NCBI GenBank assembly: GCA_029857955.1
Contig: JAOUFY010000008.1
Coordinates: 1-58,577 of the forward strand
Source of the DNA: Spirochaetia bacterium
GTDB lineage: Bacteria > Spirochaetota > Leptospiria > Turneriellales > JAOUFE01
Direction: 5' to 3'
DNA length: 58,577 bases
The stretch's first letter is position 1, and each line of letters starts with the position of its first letter. The notes beneath the pieces were generated by a model. That model had not been told where the DNA came from. It searched no databases and was given only the letters and a program-made list of their open reading frames with translations. Shown piece after piece: positions 27,281-36,693 of the stretch. Both the position numbers and the translations under genes were made by a program.

Positions 27281-28054
27281 ATGAAAAAAAATATATTTCT
27301 TTTTTTGGTATTGTTCCTTTTTGTATTAAATCTGGAAAAGCTTTCTGCAGTTGTTAAAGCAACAAATGAAATTACAGAAACTGATGATAAAGATGAAAAT
27401 AAAAAAATCAACAAACCAGAACAAAACTATTTAGATATGGCCTTAAATTACATTAACGAAAGAAACTTCATACAGGCAAAGAGATATCTTCAAATGGCAG
27501 AGGCTTCAGGAGATGAACAAATTTTTCAGGATTCGCAGGTATGGAAAATGTACCTTGAAGCTTTGGAGGGAAGTAAAAATCCCGAAAATGCTTTAAATAC
27601 TCTTTCTGGCGAGATGTATGCAAAGGGGTTATACTATGTATCCGATGGATGGCAAAATTACTATGAAAAAAATCCTTCTGCAAAGGACATTTATGCTTTG
27701 TCGCTGGAATTTAAGGAAAAATTAATTGTTCAATATCCAGATTCAGATTGGGCAATGCTGGTATCTATGCAATTGGTAAATGTTTATATAAACCAGAAAG
27801 ACTATGACAAAGCATTATATTATCTTTTAAAATATATGGATAACAAAAAAAGCAGAGGCGACTTAAATAATGCAAGTGATGACAAAGCATGGTTTTATTT
27901 AGGTCAAATTCTTGAAAACTCTCATGAGTATAGAGATTTACAAAAATCTGTTCAGGCCTATAATAAGGTTGTTGAAAATCCTGATAGTATATTTTATTCT
28001 CAAGCAAAAAGCAGAATTTTATCTTTAGAAAAATTTTATCGTGTAATCCCTTAA
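27281..28054 (+). CDS. Exported TPR-repeat protein
   Basis: An N-terminal signal peptide (about residues 1-24) leads into a helical repeat domain with TPR-type units, for example YLDMALNYINERNFIQAKRY (about 50-69) and YINQKDYDKALYYLLKYMD (about 168-186). Such proteins bind partner proteins in the periplasm. No enzyme motif is seen. It starts three bases after the single-helix membrane protein gene, and the next gene, a LysM/M23 endopeptidase, starts 50 bases later on the same strand, so a role in cell-wall assembly is possible. Confidence 0.7.
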   Translation: MKKNIFLFLVLFLFVLNLEKLSAVVKATNEITETDDKDENKKINKPEQNYLDMALNYINERNFIQAKRYLQMAEASGDEQIFQDSQVWKMYLEALEGSKNPENALNTLSGEMYAKGLYYVSDGWQNYYEKNPSAKDIYALSLEFKEKLIVQYPDSDWAMLVSMQLVNVYINQKDYDKALYYLLKYMDNKKSRGDLNNASDDKAWFYLGQILENSHEYRDLQKSVQAYNKVVENPDSIFYSQAKSRILSLEKFYRVIP

Positions 28055-28104
28055 AATAACTTATATAGAAAAATCAACTTTTGACCGATACTTAAACATC
28101 AATC

Positions 28105-29241
28105 ATGAAATTATTTGATAAAATGTTGGTTAGTATCGCTGGTTTGTCTGTATATGGAATTGCTATGATTGTATTTTCAGGTGAACTAAGTTCAGAATAT
28201 TCTTCAGATAAAATCATTTCGCCCAATGTACCTACTCAAAAAACTTCATCATCTGAAAATTCACAAATTGTCGTAAGTGAAAAAGTTAAAAAATCGAAAG
28301 ATGTAGTGATTTATGATAAAGAAGTCGATGAAATTATAGAAGCTTATTTTAAAAACATTCGTAATAACCCTGACAAACTTGAAGAAGAAAATCGTTTGAT
28401 CAATGAAACCGAAAATATAAGTGATTTTAAAGGTACTCCTGAAGAAGAAGCTTTTAAAGCAGAAGTTAAAAATAATATTAAAACGCCTCAAAAACAGTAT
28501 AGCCAATATGTCGTTACAGAGGGGGATTCTCTTTGGCGTATATCTCAAAAATACAATGTCCCGATATATACCATTATTTCGGCTAATCCTGAAAAAGAAA
28601 AAGAAATGATACAACCTGGAGAAACATTAAATATTCCGAGTCAAACAGGAATTTATTATTCGGTAAAGAAAGGCGATTCGTTGTCGCTAATTGCAAAAAA
28701 ATATAAAATAAACATTAATGAAATTAAAGAAAAAAACAATTTAATCAATTCTGATATTGTCTATAATCAAAAATTATTTCTTCCGGAAGCTAAACCTCTT
28801 GTTGAATTTAAAGTTGTAAGTAAAAACAGATTTTTGTGGCCAATTATCGGTAAAATTACAAGCGGTTACGGCATGAGAAAGCACCCATTAAATAATTCCA
28901 TGCAGTTTCATACTGGAATAGACATTGCTGCGAACATTGGCTCTCCGATTCGAGCAACTGCCGAGGGTATTGTGGTTTATTGCGGAGACGGCGGCACTTA
29001 TGGTAATATGGTTATACTGCGTCATAAAGACGGCTATATGAGTATTTATGCACATGCTTCAAGCTTGCTTGTGAAAAAAAATCAATTTGTAAAACAAGGG
29101 CAACTCATTGCCAGGGTCGGGGCAACAGGAATCGTAACAGGTCCGCATCTTCATTTTGAAGTAAAAAAGTTTAATTCAGGAATAAATCCTGTTAAAGCAT
29201 TAAATGAAAAAATAACAACTAAAGTTGCTATAAACACTTAG
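28105..29241 (+). CDS. M23 endopeptidase with two LysM domains
   Basis: A probable peptidoglycan DD- or LD-endopeptidase. Order: N-terminal membrane anchor (about residues 8-24), a charged linker, LysM 1 (about 135-178, VVTEGDSLWRISQKYNVP), LysM 2 (about 184-227) and an M23 domain (about 245-370). All zinc ligands are in place: His269 and Asp273 in FHTGIDIA, and His348 and His350 in GPHLHFEV. This contrasts with the degenerate M23 protein at 4429. It converges on fapA with four bases between the genes. Confidence 0.92.
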   Translation: MKLFDKMLVSIAGLSVYGIAMIVFSGELSSEYSSDKIISPNVPTQKTSSSENSQIVVSEKVKKSKDVVIYDKEVDEIIEAYFKNIRNNPDKLEEENRLINETENISDFKGTPEEEAFKAEVKNNIKTPQKQYSQYVVTEGDSLWRISQKYNVPIYTIISANPEKEKEMIQPGETLNIPSQTGIYYSVKKGDSLSLIAKKYKININEIKEKNNLINSDIVYNQKLFLPEAKPLVEFKVVSKNRFLWPIIGKITSGYGMRKHPLNNSMQFHTGIDIAANIGSPIRATAEGIVVYCGDGGTYGNMVILRHKDGYMSIYAHASSLLVKKNQFVKQGQLIARVGATGIVTGPHLHFEVKKFNSGINPVKALNEKITTKVAINT

Positions 29242-29245
29242 GGGA

Positions 29246-30697
29246 TTATTTTTTAATTTCTTTTGCAGGCGGTTCCCGATAGGTTTCAACGATCATTCTT
29301 CCTTCAGCCTTGCTAAAGCGTAATGTACAATGTTTATATGGTTTAATGATTTTTTCGATAAAACCATAATAGTGAATCACAACGCCGGGAAATATTGTAT
29401 CTTTTATAGAGATAAAAGCATCTTGGTCAGAAAAGCGAACTTTTTTTAATCTTTCAATTTTTTCTTTAATTTGTTCTACTTCAACCTGGGTTTGTTTATA
29501 ATGTTCAAATTCATTTTTAAATAATATCTTTTTTTCTTCAGAAATTTTACCGTGCATTCTTTGAATATAATCCTTAATTTCTGATATTCTGGCATTTAGG
29601 GCAATTATTTTATCATCAAGTTCTTTTAAGTCATCTACAGTTTTTAAAAATTCTTTATTAAAAAAATAATGTACGCCAATATTTATAATTGTTGGAGTTT
29701 CATTAACATTTCCAAGGTTGTCAGTAAATATATGTTTTAAAACTGTAATTTCACCACCAGCTATTTTACTGCCGTCTTTTAATAGATGGAGGCTTCCGCA
29801 ACTGATGATGTTACTGCCGACAACTGAGCTAAGAATGGTTAAGTCACCCTCACATTCAAGCGTACTATTTTCTATATAAGTTGTATTGATTGCCTGTTTT
29901 ATATGTAAGCACCCTTCATGTTTGGTATTGATACCGCCTGTAACATTCAAAGAACCCAGGGTTTTAATCATTCCTGATTCAATCATACCTTCAATAAATA
30001 TATCGCCTGTTGCCGTTACCTCAGCGCCTCTCTCAACATTTCCTGATACCTTTATAACCCCATCATAATTTAAATTTCCGCTTTCTAGTCCTACATTTCC
30101 CTGGATATTTAAAGTTTGGCTGACAGAAATTGTATTTTTCTTTTTATGATAAATACCGGTAATAGTTGCTATAATTTCATTGGTAATTTCTTTATATTCG
30201 ACATTTTCGCCAATATTTACTTTAACGTCATGATGAGAGGGGCATTTGATGGTATCACCGTATACATTATAGCCATCTTTGCCGGGAATCATTCGAAAAA
30301 CACGCGCAATGACTTTTCCTTTTTCTACAGTTTTATATTTTTCGATATTTCTAAAATCAGCTTTTCCATGCTCATCTATGCTGACAGGAGGCTGCTCATT
30401 GATGTAATATTCAATGTAACCATCTTTTCCTTCAAATACAGGTAAACCCTTTGAAACCAGAGTATTTTTGTTTAGGTTTTCAGCCGGGTTTTCTTTGTAG
30501 GCTAAAACAGCGCGCTCAATGGCAGCCTGATCAACGCCGTATTTTATACCTTCCATGTTTAATAAATCCATAACATCGCCGGCCGTGATGTTTGCTTTTG
30601 ACGGAATTAAAAAGTTTAAATAAGCTTTCATGCGATCATCAGATACCTGAATGGCGATAAAGCTTCTATACGGACTGTTTGTATCTGTTGTTGACAT
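29246..30697 (-). CDS. FapA (DUF342) family protein
   Basis: FapA proteins form a long right-handed parallel beta-helix with an N-terminal segment and a C-terminal coiled coil. Here residues 160-330 show the repetitive GNVERGAEVTATGDIFIEGM and GGINTKHEGCLHIKQAINTT pattern, and about 345-430 is coiled coil. The family is common in spirochaetes and Clostridia and has been linked to polar localisation and flagellar or chemotaxis functions in other bacteria. At 483 residues it has a typical length. It is followed on the plus strand by smpB after a 254-base gap. Its exact role here is unknown. Confidence 0.85.
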   Translation of the reverse strand: MSTTDTNSPYRSFIAIQVSDDRMKAYLNFLIPSKANITAGDVMDLLNMEGIKYGVDQAAIERAVLAYKENPAENLNKNTLVSKGLPVFEGKDGYIEYYINEQPPVSIDEHGKADFRNIEKYKTVEKGKVIARVFRMIPGKDGYNVYGDTIKCPSHHDVKVNIGENVEYKEITNEIIATITGIYHKKKNTISVSQTLNIQGNVGLESGNLNYDGVIKVSGNVERGAEVTATGDIFIEGMIESGMIKTLGSLNVTGGINTKHEGCLHIKQAINTTYIENSTLECEGDLTILSSVVGSNIISCGSLHLLKDGSKIAGGEITVLKHIFTDNLGNVNETPTIINIGVHYFFNKEFLKTVDDLKELDDKIIALNARISEIKDYIQRMHGKISEEKKILFKNEFEHYKQTQVEVEQIKEKIERLKKVRFSDQDAFISIKDTIFPGVVIHYYGFIEKIIKPYKHCTLRFSKAEGRMIVETYREPPAKEIKK

Positions 30698-30951
30698 ATT
30701 TTATTTTCGTCCTAAAATAATAATTTATAAGTAATGTACATATTTATAGAGATGATTAATAAATTGATGAGTTCAGGACAACAATTTTTTTAAAAAGCAA
30801 CATGCCATATAGAAGTCTAATGAATTTACAAAATGAGATGCCAAATTGATATATTCCTGTATTTTATAATCTAAAGGCAAATTTAAAACTCAATATAAAT
30901 GACAAGTAAAATGCTTGTCTGTACATATTACATCAGAAATTTAAAATTGAA

Positions 30952-31398
30952 ATGGAAGTTGCAAAAAATTCAAAAGCTAGATTTGAATACGAGATTATTG
31001 AAGAATTTGAAGCTGGTATTGTATTAACGGGCAGTGAAGTGAAATCTATGCGTCTTAAAAAGGCTTCCATCGTAGATTCATATGGTGTGATTAAAGGAAA
31101 TGAAGTATTTTTAATTAATATGAGGGTTGAACCTTATTTGCATGGACATCACTTTAACCATGAACCGGTAAGAAGTCGCAAGTTACTGCTTCATAAAAAT
31201 GAAATTAGCCGATTAAAAAGTAAATTAGCAGAAAAGGGCTGGGCCCTCATTCCCTTGAAAATTTATTTTAAAGAAAATCGAACAGTCAAGATTTTACTGG
31301 GATTGTGTCGTGGTAAAAAACTTCATGATAAACGACAGTCTATAAAAGATAAAGATTTAAGCCGAGATGCAATGCGTGAATTAAAGTCATATAAATAG
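30952..31398 (+). CDS. smpB: SsrA-binding protein
   Basis: SmpB binds tmRNA and brings it to stalled ribosomes for trans-translation. The protein shows FEAGIVLTGSEVKSMRLKKA, then VEPYLHGHHFNHEPVRSRKLL and LCRGKKLHDKRQSIKDKDLS, which are family hallmarks. At 148 residues it is of normal length. No ssrA gene was recognised in the flanks. It lies 42 bases upstream of flgG and could share a transcript with the flagellar operon. Confidence 0.95.
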   Translation: MEVAKNSKARFEYEIIEEFEAGIVLTGSEVKSMRLKKASIVDSYGVIKGNEVFLINMRVEPYLHGHHFNHEPVRSRKLLLHKNEISRLKSKLAEKGWALIPLKIYFKENRTVKILLGLCRGKKLHDKRQSIKDKDLSRDAMRELKSYK

Positions 31399-31440
31399 AA
31401 TATTGTTGAAATTATTTTTAAATTGGTCGATATATCTAGT

Positions 31441-32238
31441 ATGGTAAGATCATTATGGACTTCTGCAACCGGTATGATTTCTCAACAGTTTCATATCGAT
31501 ACAATATCAAACAACCTTGCAAACGTAAATACAACAGGGTTTAAAAAAAACAGGGTAGACTTCGAAGATTTGGTATATCAACACCAGATTCTCGCAGGTA
31601 CTCCTGCTACATCTGTTTCTGAGATTCCAACCGGAGTAAATGTCGGTCATGGGGTTCGAGCTGCGGCAACTCAAAAGATTTTTGATATGGGTTCTCTTCA
31701 GCAAACGAAACATGGTTTTGATATGGCTGTCGCAAATGAAGTAGGGTTTTTTAAAATACAAATGCCAGATGGAACTTTTTCTTATACAAGAGATGGTTCT
31801 TTCAAGATTGATAGTAACCGACAAATTGTAACCAGTGACGGTTATTTACTTCAACCGCCAATTATCCTACCTGAAGATGCACAACAAAACTCTTTACAGA
31901 TATCTGAGCAGGGGGAGGTTCGAATTACACTTGCCAATGAAACAACTTCAACAGTGATAGGTCAGGTTGAATTGTATAAGTTTGTAAATCCGGCCGGTTT
32001 AAAAGCAATTGGGAAAAATTTATTTCAAGAGAGTCCTGCATCTGGAAATGAAATGCCAGGTACGCCAACTTTAAATGGATTTGGAGCAGTTTTACAGGGC
32101 TTTTTAGAAATGAGTAATGTTAACTTGGCAGATGAAATGGTCAGCATGATTGTTGCACAGCGCGCTTATGAGGCAAATTCAAAAGCCATTCAAACCAGCG
32201 ATTCAATGCTGGGTACCGCAATTCAATTGAAGAGGTAA
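31441..32238 (+). CDS. flgG: Flagellar distal rod protein FlgG
   Basis: FlgG forms the distal rod of the flagellum. The N-terminus MVRSLWTSATGMISQQFHID with NNLANVNTTGFKKNR is the rod-protein motif in its spirochaete-like form, and the C-terminus has LEMSNVNLADEMVSMIVAQR then RAYEANSKAIQTSDSMLG. The frame is open back to a TTG at 31423, but the family start is the ATG at 31441 (265 residues). It overlaps flgA by one base (TAATG). It heads the flgG-flgA-flgH-flgI-flgJ operon. Confidence 0.96.
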   Translation: MVRSLWTSATGMISQQFHIDTISNNLANVNTTGFKKNRVDFEDLVYQHQILAGTPATSVSEIPTGVNVGHGVRAAATQKIFDMGSLQQTKHGFDMAVANEVGFFKIQMPDGTFSYTRDGSFKIDSNRQIVTSDGYLLQPPIILPEDAQQNSLQISEQGEVRITLANETTSTVIGQVELYKFVNPAGLKAIGKNLFQESPASGNEMPGTPTLNGFGAVLQGFLEMSNVNLADEMVSMIVAQRAYEANSKAIQTSDSMLGTAIQLKR

Positions 32239-33194
32239 TGAATTTTTTAAATAAAAAATTATTATTTTTTATAACAGCACATCTTTTAATTTTCTTAAGT
32301 GGGGATGTGCTGTTTTCCTGGCATTATTTTTTAAAGAAAAAAATATTTATTTCAGAGGCAGAGATAAAAGCCGGCGATATGGGAAATATCTATGGTACAG
32401 ATCTTACCAGACAACAAAAAATCGAAATTCAAGAAAGCGTAATTGCTGAAAATCCTTTACAAAATACTCGCTGGACGAGTGACGATATTCGATCTTTTTT
32501 ATCGAAGAAAAATTACTATCCGGAATCAATTCGTGGAACAGAAGTACAATTGATCATACCCTCTAAAGAATATTCAATTGAAGAAATTCAAAATGTAATA
32601 CAATCTGCATATTCCGGGGCACTAAGTCATGATTATAAAGTAGTCGTTAAAAATCCAGTAAATCTTCCTGAATCATTCAAGTATAAAATTAAATTAGACA
32701 GTCAAAAATCACCCGGAGAAAAGGTCGCCTTTTTTGTGTACAGTTTGGCTTCAGGCGAAAAGTCCATAAAAGTTATATATACACTTTTAAAAAATTATAC
32801 CTTGATCGAGTCTACAGCAGATTTGAAATATGGTGAACGTTTAACATCGCAAAATATTCAGAAAAAATCAATGTGGCTTGATCATCCCGTTGATTCCGTA
32901 TTTTTAGAAATGCCGTTAGGTTATACAACACTTTTAAAAATTGAAAAAGGCTCTTTAATTATGCCTTCTGATGTAATTAAAAAAATTGATGTTAAAAACG
33001 GAGATTTGTTAACTTTAGAGTATAATGGAAAAAATATTTTGATACAAACCAGTGTACGCGCCTGTGAATCAGGAAGTATCGGAGAAACGATTAAATTTCG
33101 AACCTCTAAAAACAAAATATTATTTGGAGAAATTATATCCAGAAACAAGGCAAACTTTACAAAACCAAATTCTGAAGCAGAAAAATTATTATGA
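32238..33194 (+). CDS. flgA: Flagellar P-ring assembly chaperone FlgA
   Basis: FlgA is a periplasmic chaperone for P-ring (FlgI) assembly. The N-terminal region has a hydrophobic signal stretch (about residues 8-27), a divergent middle, and a C-terminal SAF-like/FlgA domain: ADLKYGERLTSQNIQKKSMW, IEKGSLIMPSDVIKKIDVKNG and GSIGETIKFRTSKNKILFGE. At 318 residues it is longer than E. coli FlgA (219), as in spirochaetes. It sits between flgG and flgH and overlaps both by a few bases, so the operon is translationally coupled. Confidence 0.88.
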   Translation: MNFLNKKLLFFITAHLLIFLSGDVLFSWHYFLKKKIFISEAEIKAGDMGNIYGTDLTRQQKIEIQESVIAENPLQNTRWTSDDIRSFLSKKNYYPESIRGTEVQLIIPSKEYSIEEIQNVIQSAYSGALSHDYKVVVKNPVNLPESFKYKIKLDSQKSPGEKVAFFVYSLASGEKSIKVIYTLLKNYTLIESTADLKYGERLTSQNIQKKSMWLDHPVDSVFLEMPLGYTTLLKIEKGSLIMPSDVIKKIDVKNGDLLTLEYNGKNILIQTSVRACESGSIGETIKFRTSKNKILFGEIISRNKANFTKPNSEAEKLL

Positions 33195-33838
33195 AAAAAA
33201 TTATACCTATATTATTATTTGTTTTATTAACTGCAAATGAGTATTCACAGGTAAGTCTTTATGACGGAAGAAATCCTTATGTCAACAATTACAATGATGG
33301 AGATATTGTTATAATCAACGTTAATAATAATTTTTCAATAACCATCAATGGCGAATGGAATCGAAAAATAGAGGTTAATTTAAAACTCGAACCGGATAAA
33401 AAAAATCTGGATTTTTTAAAAGAATCCCAGCAAAGTAGAAATAGCCAAAGACAAAACAAAGAACGTCAAAATGTAGTAGAAAAATATAAATTCAATATCA
33501 GCGCCATTATAAACAAACAAGCGGGCGGTTTATATAAAATTAATGCAGACAAGACCATCAATATAGATGGAAAAATCACCCGTGTTATATGTACTGGTTT
33601 AATCAATGAAAAATCAATCATTAACGGAACCGTTAAATCAGACGAAATTGCCGGTTTAAATTTAACCGTAATCAGTCAGCCTCTGCCAGCAAAAGATGAA
33701 ACCTATAATGGTAATGATACCAAAGAACAAGACACAAAAAATGAACTTAAAGAAGACGCTGAATCTAATTTCAGCAAAGAGCAGATACGAAAATATGTTG
33801 TTGAATACATGAAAGAAATACTGGGAGTATTAAAATGA
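33191..33838 (+). CDS. flgH: Flagellar L-ring protein FlgH, without lipobox
   Basis: FlgH normally is an outer-membrane lipoprotein forming the L-ring. Here there is a signal peptide (about residues 1-19) but no cysteine near its end, so there is no lipobox. The body keeps the FlgH pattern GDIVIINVNNNFSITINGE near the start and VEKYKFNISAIINK and NINIDGKITRVICTGLINE further on; the last fits the FlgH beta-rich core. In spirochaetes, whose flagella stay in the periplasm, an outer-membrane ring is not needed, and loss of the lipid anchor fits this. It overlaps flgA and flgI by four bases each. Confidence 0.8.
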   Translation: MKKIIPILLFVLLTANEYSQVSLYDGRNPYVNNYNDGDIVIINVNNNFSITINGEWNRKIEVNLKLEPDKKNLDFLKESQQSRNSQRQNKERQNVVEKYKFNISAIINKQAGGLYKINADKTINIDGKITRVICTGLINEKSIINGTVKSDEIAGLNLTVISQPLPAKDETYNGNDTKEQDTKNELKEDAESNFSKEQIRKYVVEYMKEILGVLK

Positions 33839-34845
33839 AAAGAAACATTATTTTAATTTTTGTATTACTGCATAATTTTAGTATTGAACCAGTTACGGTC
33901 GCTATAAAAGACGTGGTTAAAATTTCTTCACAAAGAGAAAATTATTTACTTGGTTACGGGCTGGTTGTTGGCTTACCACAAACCGGAGACACAAAAAGTC
34001 TTCTTGCGAAAGAATCTCTTGAAAACATTTTAAAATATTCAGGTATTACAACTGACATGGATAAACTGGTTAACAAAAATACAGCTGCGGTGATGGTCAT
34101 GGCAAATATGCCGGCAGTTACAAAATCAGGCGATAAAATCGATGTATGGATTTCTTCTATCGGCGATGCAAAGTCTTTGGCAGGCGGTTATTTGCTTCAG
34201 ACTCCGCTTATGGGGCAGGACGGTACCGTTTATGCAATTGCACAGGTTCATATTGAAAAAAATTTTTCTCAAAACCAGCGATCCAGTTCGGATAAAATCA
34301 CTACATTATTTGAGCCAGGTGGAGCAACAATAGAAAAAAGCGTAAATCAACCCATGTTTCTTGATAATGGTAAAATCCGCCTGGCGCTAAAGCGGTTTGA
34401 TATTTCTAATCTTCATGCAGTTCAACAGAGCATTGAAAAAAAATATCCCGGCTCTGTAACGGTAACAAATGATGCGATACTAGAATTGACTATACCTGAA
34501 AATGTAAAGCCGCTTGAATTTCTTTCTACTGCTTTACAACAACCTGTAGAAGTTACAGGCGGCAATAAGGTGGTTATAGATCCGCAAAGCGCTACCATTG
34601 TAATGGGAAATGATGTAAAAATATCAACTGTAGGCGTAACTAAAAACGGGATATTACTCAAGGTACAGGGTAAATCAGGGGAAAAGGCTAAAACAGCTTC
34701 AAATGGCGTAATTGAGGGCAGCACTACCGTTGAAGAGTTAGTAAAAGGACTAAACAGTCTTGGCGTAAGCGCCGAAGATATAATGGATATCATTAAGAGC
34801 ATTCATGCAGCGGGTGCATTGCAGGGCGAGTTGATAATACTTTAA
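33835..34845 (+). CDS. flgI: Flagellar P-ring protein FlgI
   Basis: FlgI forms the P-ring in the periplasm. Family motifs in order: KDVVKISSQRENYLLGYGLV with VGLPQTGDTK (about residues 22-51), AAVMVMANMPAVTKSGDKID, GGYLLQTPLMGQDGTVYAIA, and the C-terminal VEELVKGLNSLGVSAEDIMD then IKSIHAAGALQGELIIL. A signal peptide covers about residues 1-20. At 336 residues it is of normal length. Its ATG overlaps the flgH stop (ATGA). The pairing with a lipobox-less FlgH is discussed in the findings. Confidence 0.95.
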   Translation: MKRNIILIFVLLHNFSIEPVTVAIKDVVKISSQRENYLLGYGLVVGLPQTGDTKSLLAKESLENILKYSGITTDMDKLVNKNTAAVMVMANMPAVTKSGDKIDVWISSIGDAKSLAGGYLLQTPLMGQDGTVYAIAQVHIEKNFSQNQRSSSDKITTLFEPGGATIEKSVNQPMFLDNGKIRLALKRFDISNLHAVQQSIEKKYPGSVTVTNDAILELTIPENVKPLEFLSTALQQPVEVTGGNKVVIDPQSATIVMGNDVKISTVGVTKNGILLKVQGKSGEKAKTASNGVIEGSTTVEELVKGLNSLGVSAEDIMDIIKSIHAAGALQGELIIL

Positions 34846-34881
34846 TTGAAACTATACCAATTGTTATAGCGAGGAAAAATT

Positions 34882-35364
34882 ATGAATTTAAATACCATGG
34901 ACCCTTTATTATACAATGGAAAAGATTCCCTAAATACAAATACAATTTTAAATTATGAAAAATTAAAAGATAAAGCCGATTTAAAAAGTAAAACTACTTC
35001 AAATTTTCTTGAAGAATTAAATGAAAGTATTCATAAAGCTATTCCTGAAAATTACAGAAATAAAGTCAGTTCCGATATTTTAGACAGAGGAATGAAGCGT
35101 AAGGATATTTTATCAGAAACGAGCGCATCGCCTGAAAAACGTAAACTTTATGAAGCATCGAAGGAATTTGAATCATTTTTCGTTGAAAAAATGTTTATTG
35201 AAATGAAAAAAAATGTACCTAAAAACCCGATGTTTCACGGCGGATATGCAGAAGATTTATTTGACGACATGCTTCTTTCCGAAAGGGTACGAAAGCTTTC
35301 TAATAATACAGAATTTGGACTAGCAGAGAAAATTTACCAACAGTTAAGTCGAACATACTCTTAA
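34882..35364 (+). CDS. flgJ: Rod-binding protein FlgJ, N-terminal domain only
   Basis: The C-terminal half holds the rod-binding motif EASKEFESFFVEKMFIEMKK then FHGGYAEDLFDDMLLSERVR and LAEKIYQQLSR. FlgJ in gammaproteobacteria adds a muramidase domain; here it is absent (160 residues in all), as is usual outside that group, so another hydrolase must open peptidoglycan for the rod. GAGG lies seven bases before the ATG. It closes the flagellar operon, 36 bases after flgI. Confidence 0.88.
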   Translation: MNLNTMDPLLYNGKDSLNTNTILNYEKLKDKADLKSKTTSNFLEELNESIHKAIPENYRNKVSSDILDRGMKRKDILSETSASPEKRKLYEASKEFESFFVEKMFIEMKKNVPKNPMFHGGYAEDLFDDMLLSERVRKLSNNTEFGLAEKIYQQLSRTYS

Positions 35365-35480
35365 CGAATCTTTTTAACCAATAATAAAACGGAGTTATTG
35401 TTAGAAAAAGTCTAAACAAAATTTTCTGATAGCTTAATGTAAACAATAGTGAAAAATAAAAATTATTCATGATTAATTTT

Positions 35481-35509
35481 AAGGAAAACCCAGATTTTGA
35501 GTTTTCCTT
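35481..35509 (+). terminator. Hairpin downstream of flgJ
   Basis: AAGGAAAAC and GTTTTCCTT form a perfect 9-bp stem around an 11-base loop, with a short T tract in and after the right arm. It lies about 116 bases after the flgJ stop and could end the flagellar operon. The A/T-rich stem and the distance make it only a fair candidate. Confidence 0.4.
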
Positions 35510-35624
35510 TCAGTAGTACTATGTCTTTTAATTTTTTTCTAATTCTAGTGTGAAGTGGTTGCCGCATTAATTTAAAATTTAATGAAAAACGTCGGGGTAA
35601 GGGTTGTCTAATAAGTCAAAATTT

Positions 35625-35724
35625 GAACCGCGAAGACGCAAAGAACGCAAAGGAATTAAAGAAAATGATAAGAAAAATCCCTTTATTTCTTTACTTTGCT
35701 CCACTCGCTCCTTTGCGGTGAGAC
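35625..35724. repeat. Long imperfect palindrome in intergenic DNA
   Basis: The left arm begins GAACCGCGAAGACGCAAAG and the right arm ends CTCCTTTGCGGTGAGAC; they are partly complementary, and inner parts (AAAGAAA and TTTCTTT) also pair. It looks like a REP-type or mobile-element-derived hairpin repeat. Only this copy was noticed in the window, so it counts as a repeat only if more copies exist in the genome. Confidence 0.45.
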
Positions 35725-35958
35725 TTTTTAGCAGTAAGGAATAATACCAAACCTGGTTTTAATTTGTTTTATTGACGGACTCAGCAAGATTCAAAATATC
35801 AAGCCTGCCCGCAATTGGTGGGTAAGCTGGATATGTCAGACAAAAATATATTTGAAACAAAACAATTTATAATTATACATCAATATTTTGCAAAATAACT
35901 GATCATAAATATTTTATCATTTAGAATACTATAAATAAAATATTGACATAAAATAAAT

Positions 35959-36693
35959 TTATGGTTCTTTTTCGATTCGCAAAAAAATAATTTTTTTAAC
36001 TGAAGCAGGGTGGGAATGTGTTTTATGAAAATCTGGATCTTTACTTTCAGAGTCTCGCCACCCTTTTTGTTTCTCGTAAGAGTCTCCAAAAATGGTGTAT
36101 AACCTTGTTCGACCATTGTTTGTATCGATGTTAAAACTTTTTAGAAACGAAAATATCTTTTGAATACGGTAGGTGCTGTTATCCTTTAATTTAATTTCAA
36201 CGGTTGAGGGTTCAAATTGATAAAATATCATTTTTGGTTTTTTAGTACCTTCTTTTGAATTATCCTGGTTATTATCTTGTTTTAAATATTCCAAAATACT
36301 GATAGATTGCAATTCGTCAGGGCTGATATTTTTATCATAAACCAGTCCATTCTTATAATGTTTAAATGATATTTTTTCAGGAAGAATGATAAAGCCGCGA
36401 ACTTCGTCGGAAGTTCCAAGAATTGCGATGATTTCAACTTTCATCGTTGAAGGAGGAATTTGATTTTTTACTTCAGTTGATTTATTGTTTTGGCTTTGTT
36501 CCACCTGCGGAAAACCTGGATCAACAGGATATGACGGAAGTGAAATGTCATTTGCCATTAAAGAAATAACATTCGAGAAAAATAAATAAAGAACAACAAA
36601 CAAGGGAAAAATTTTGCGACTTGATTTATTGTAAATTAATTTTATGGATAAAAGTTTATTCCATGATTTTATATTTTGTTTGAATTTAATCAT
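35959..36693 (-). CDS. Exported protein of unknown function
   Basis: I do not recognise this family. The reading frame extends upstream to 36834 within comEC, but the ATG at 36693, which begins MIKFKQNIKSWNKLL, overlaps comEC by only eight bases and is a better start. A hydrophobic stretch (about residues 25-46) fits a signal peptide or anchor, and the mature part has beta-strand-like segments (VEIIAILGTSDEVRGFIILP, about 85-104) and a charged C-terminus. It is the third gene after ftsZ on this strand. Confidence 0.5.
   Translation of the reverse strand: MIKFKQNIKSWNKLLSIKLIYNKSSRKIFPLFVVLYLFFSNVISLMANDISLPSYPVDPGFPQVEQSQNNKSTEVKNQIPPSTMKVEIIAILGTSDEVRGFIILPEKISFKHYKNGLVYDKNISPDELQSISILEYLKQDNNQDNSKEGTKKPKMIFYQFEPSTVEIKLKDNSTYRIQKIFSFLKSFNIDTNNGRTRLYTIFGDSYEKQKGWRDSESKDPDFHKTHSHPASVKKIIFLRIEKEP

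Larger units (their letters stand above)
35365..35958. other. Intergenic region without a gene
   Basis: About 590 bases between flgJ and the convergent exported protein gene hold no credible coding frame. Two structures stand out: a hairpin at 35481-35509 and a longer imperfect palindrome at 35625-35724. The rest is AT-rich with no recognised promoter. Confidence 0.6.

Noticed and set aside
30698..30951. A possible ssrA (tmRNA) gene next to smpB
   Set aside because: The flank has no tRNA-like acceptor sequence or tag-coding frame; nothing supports it.
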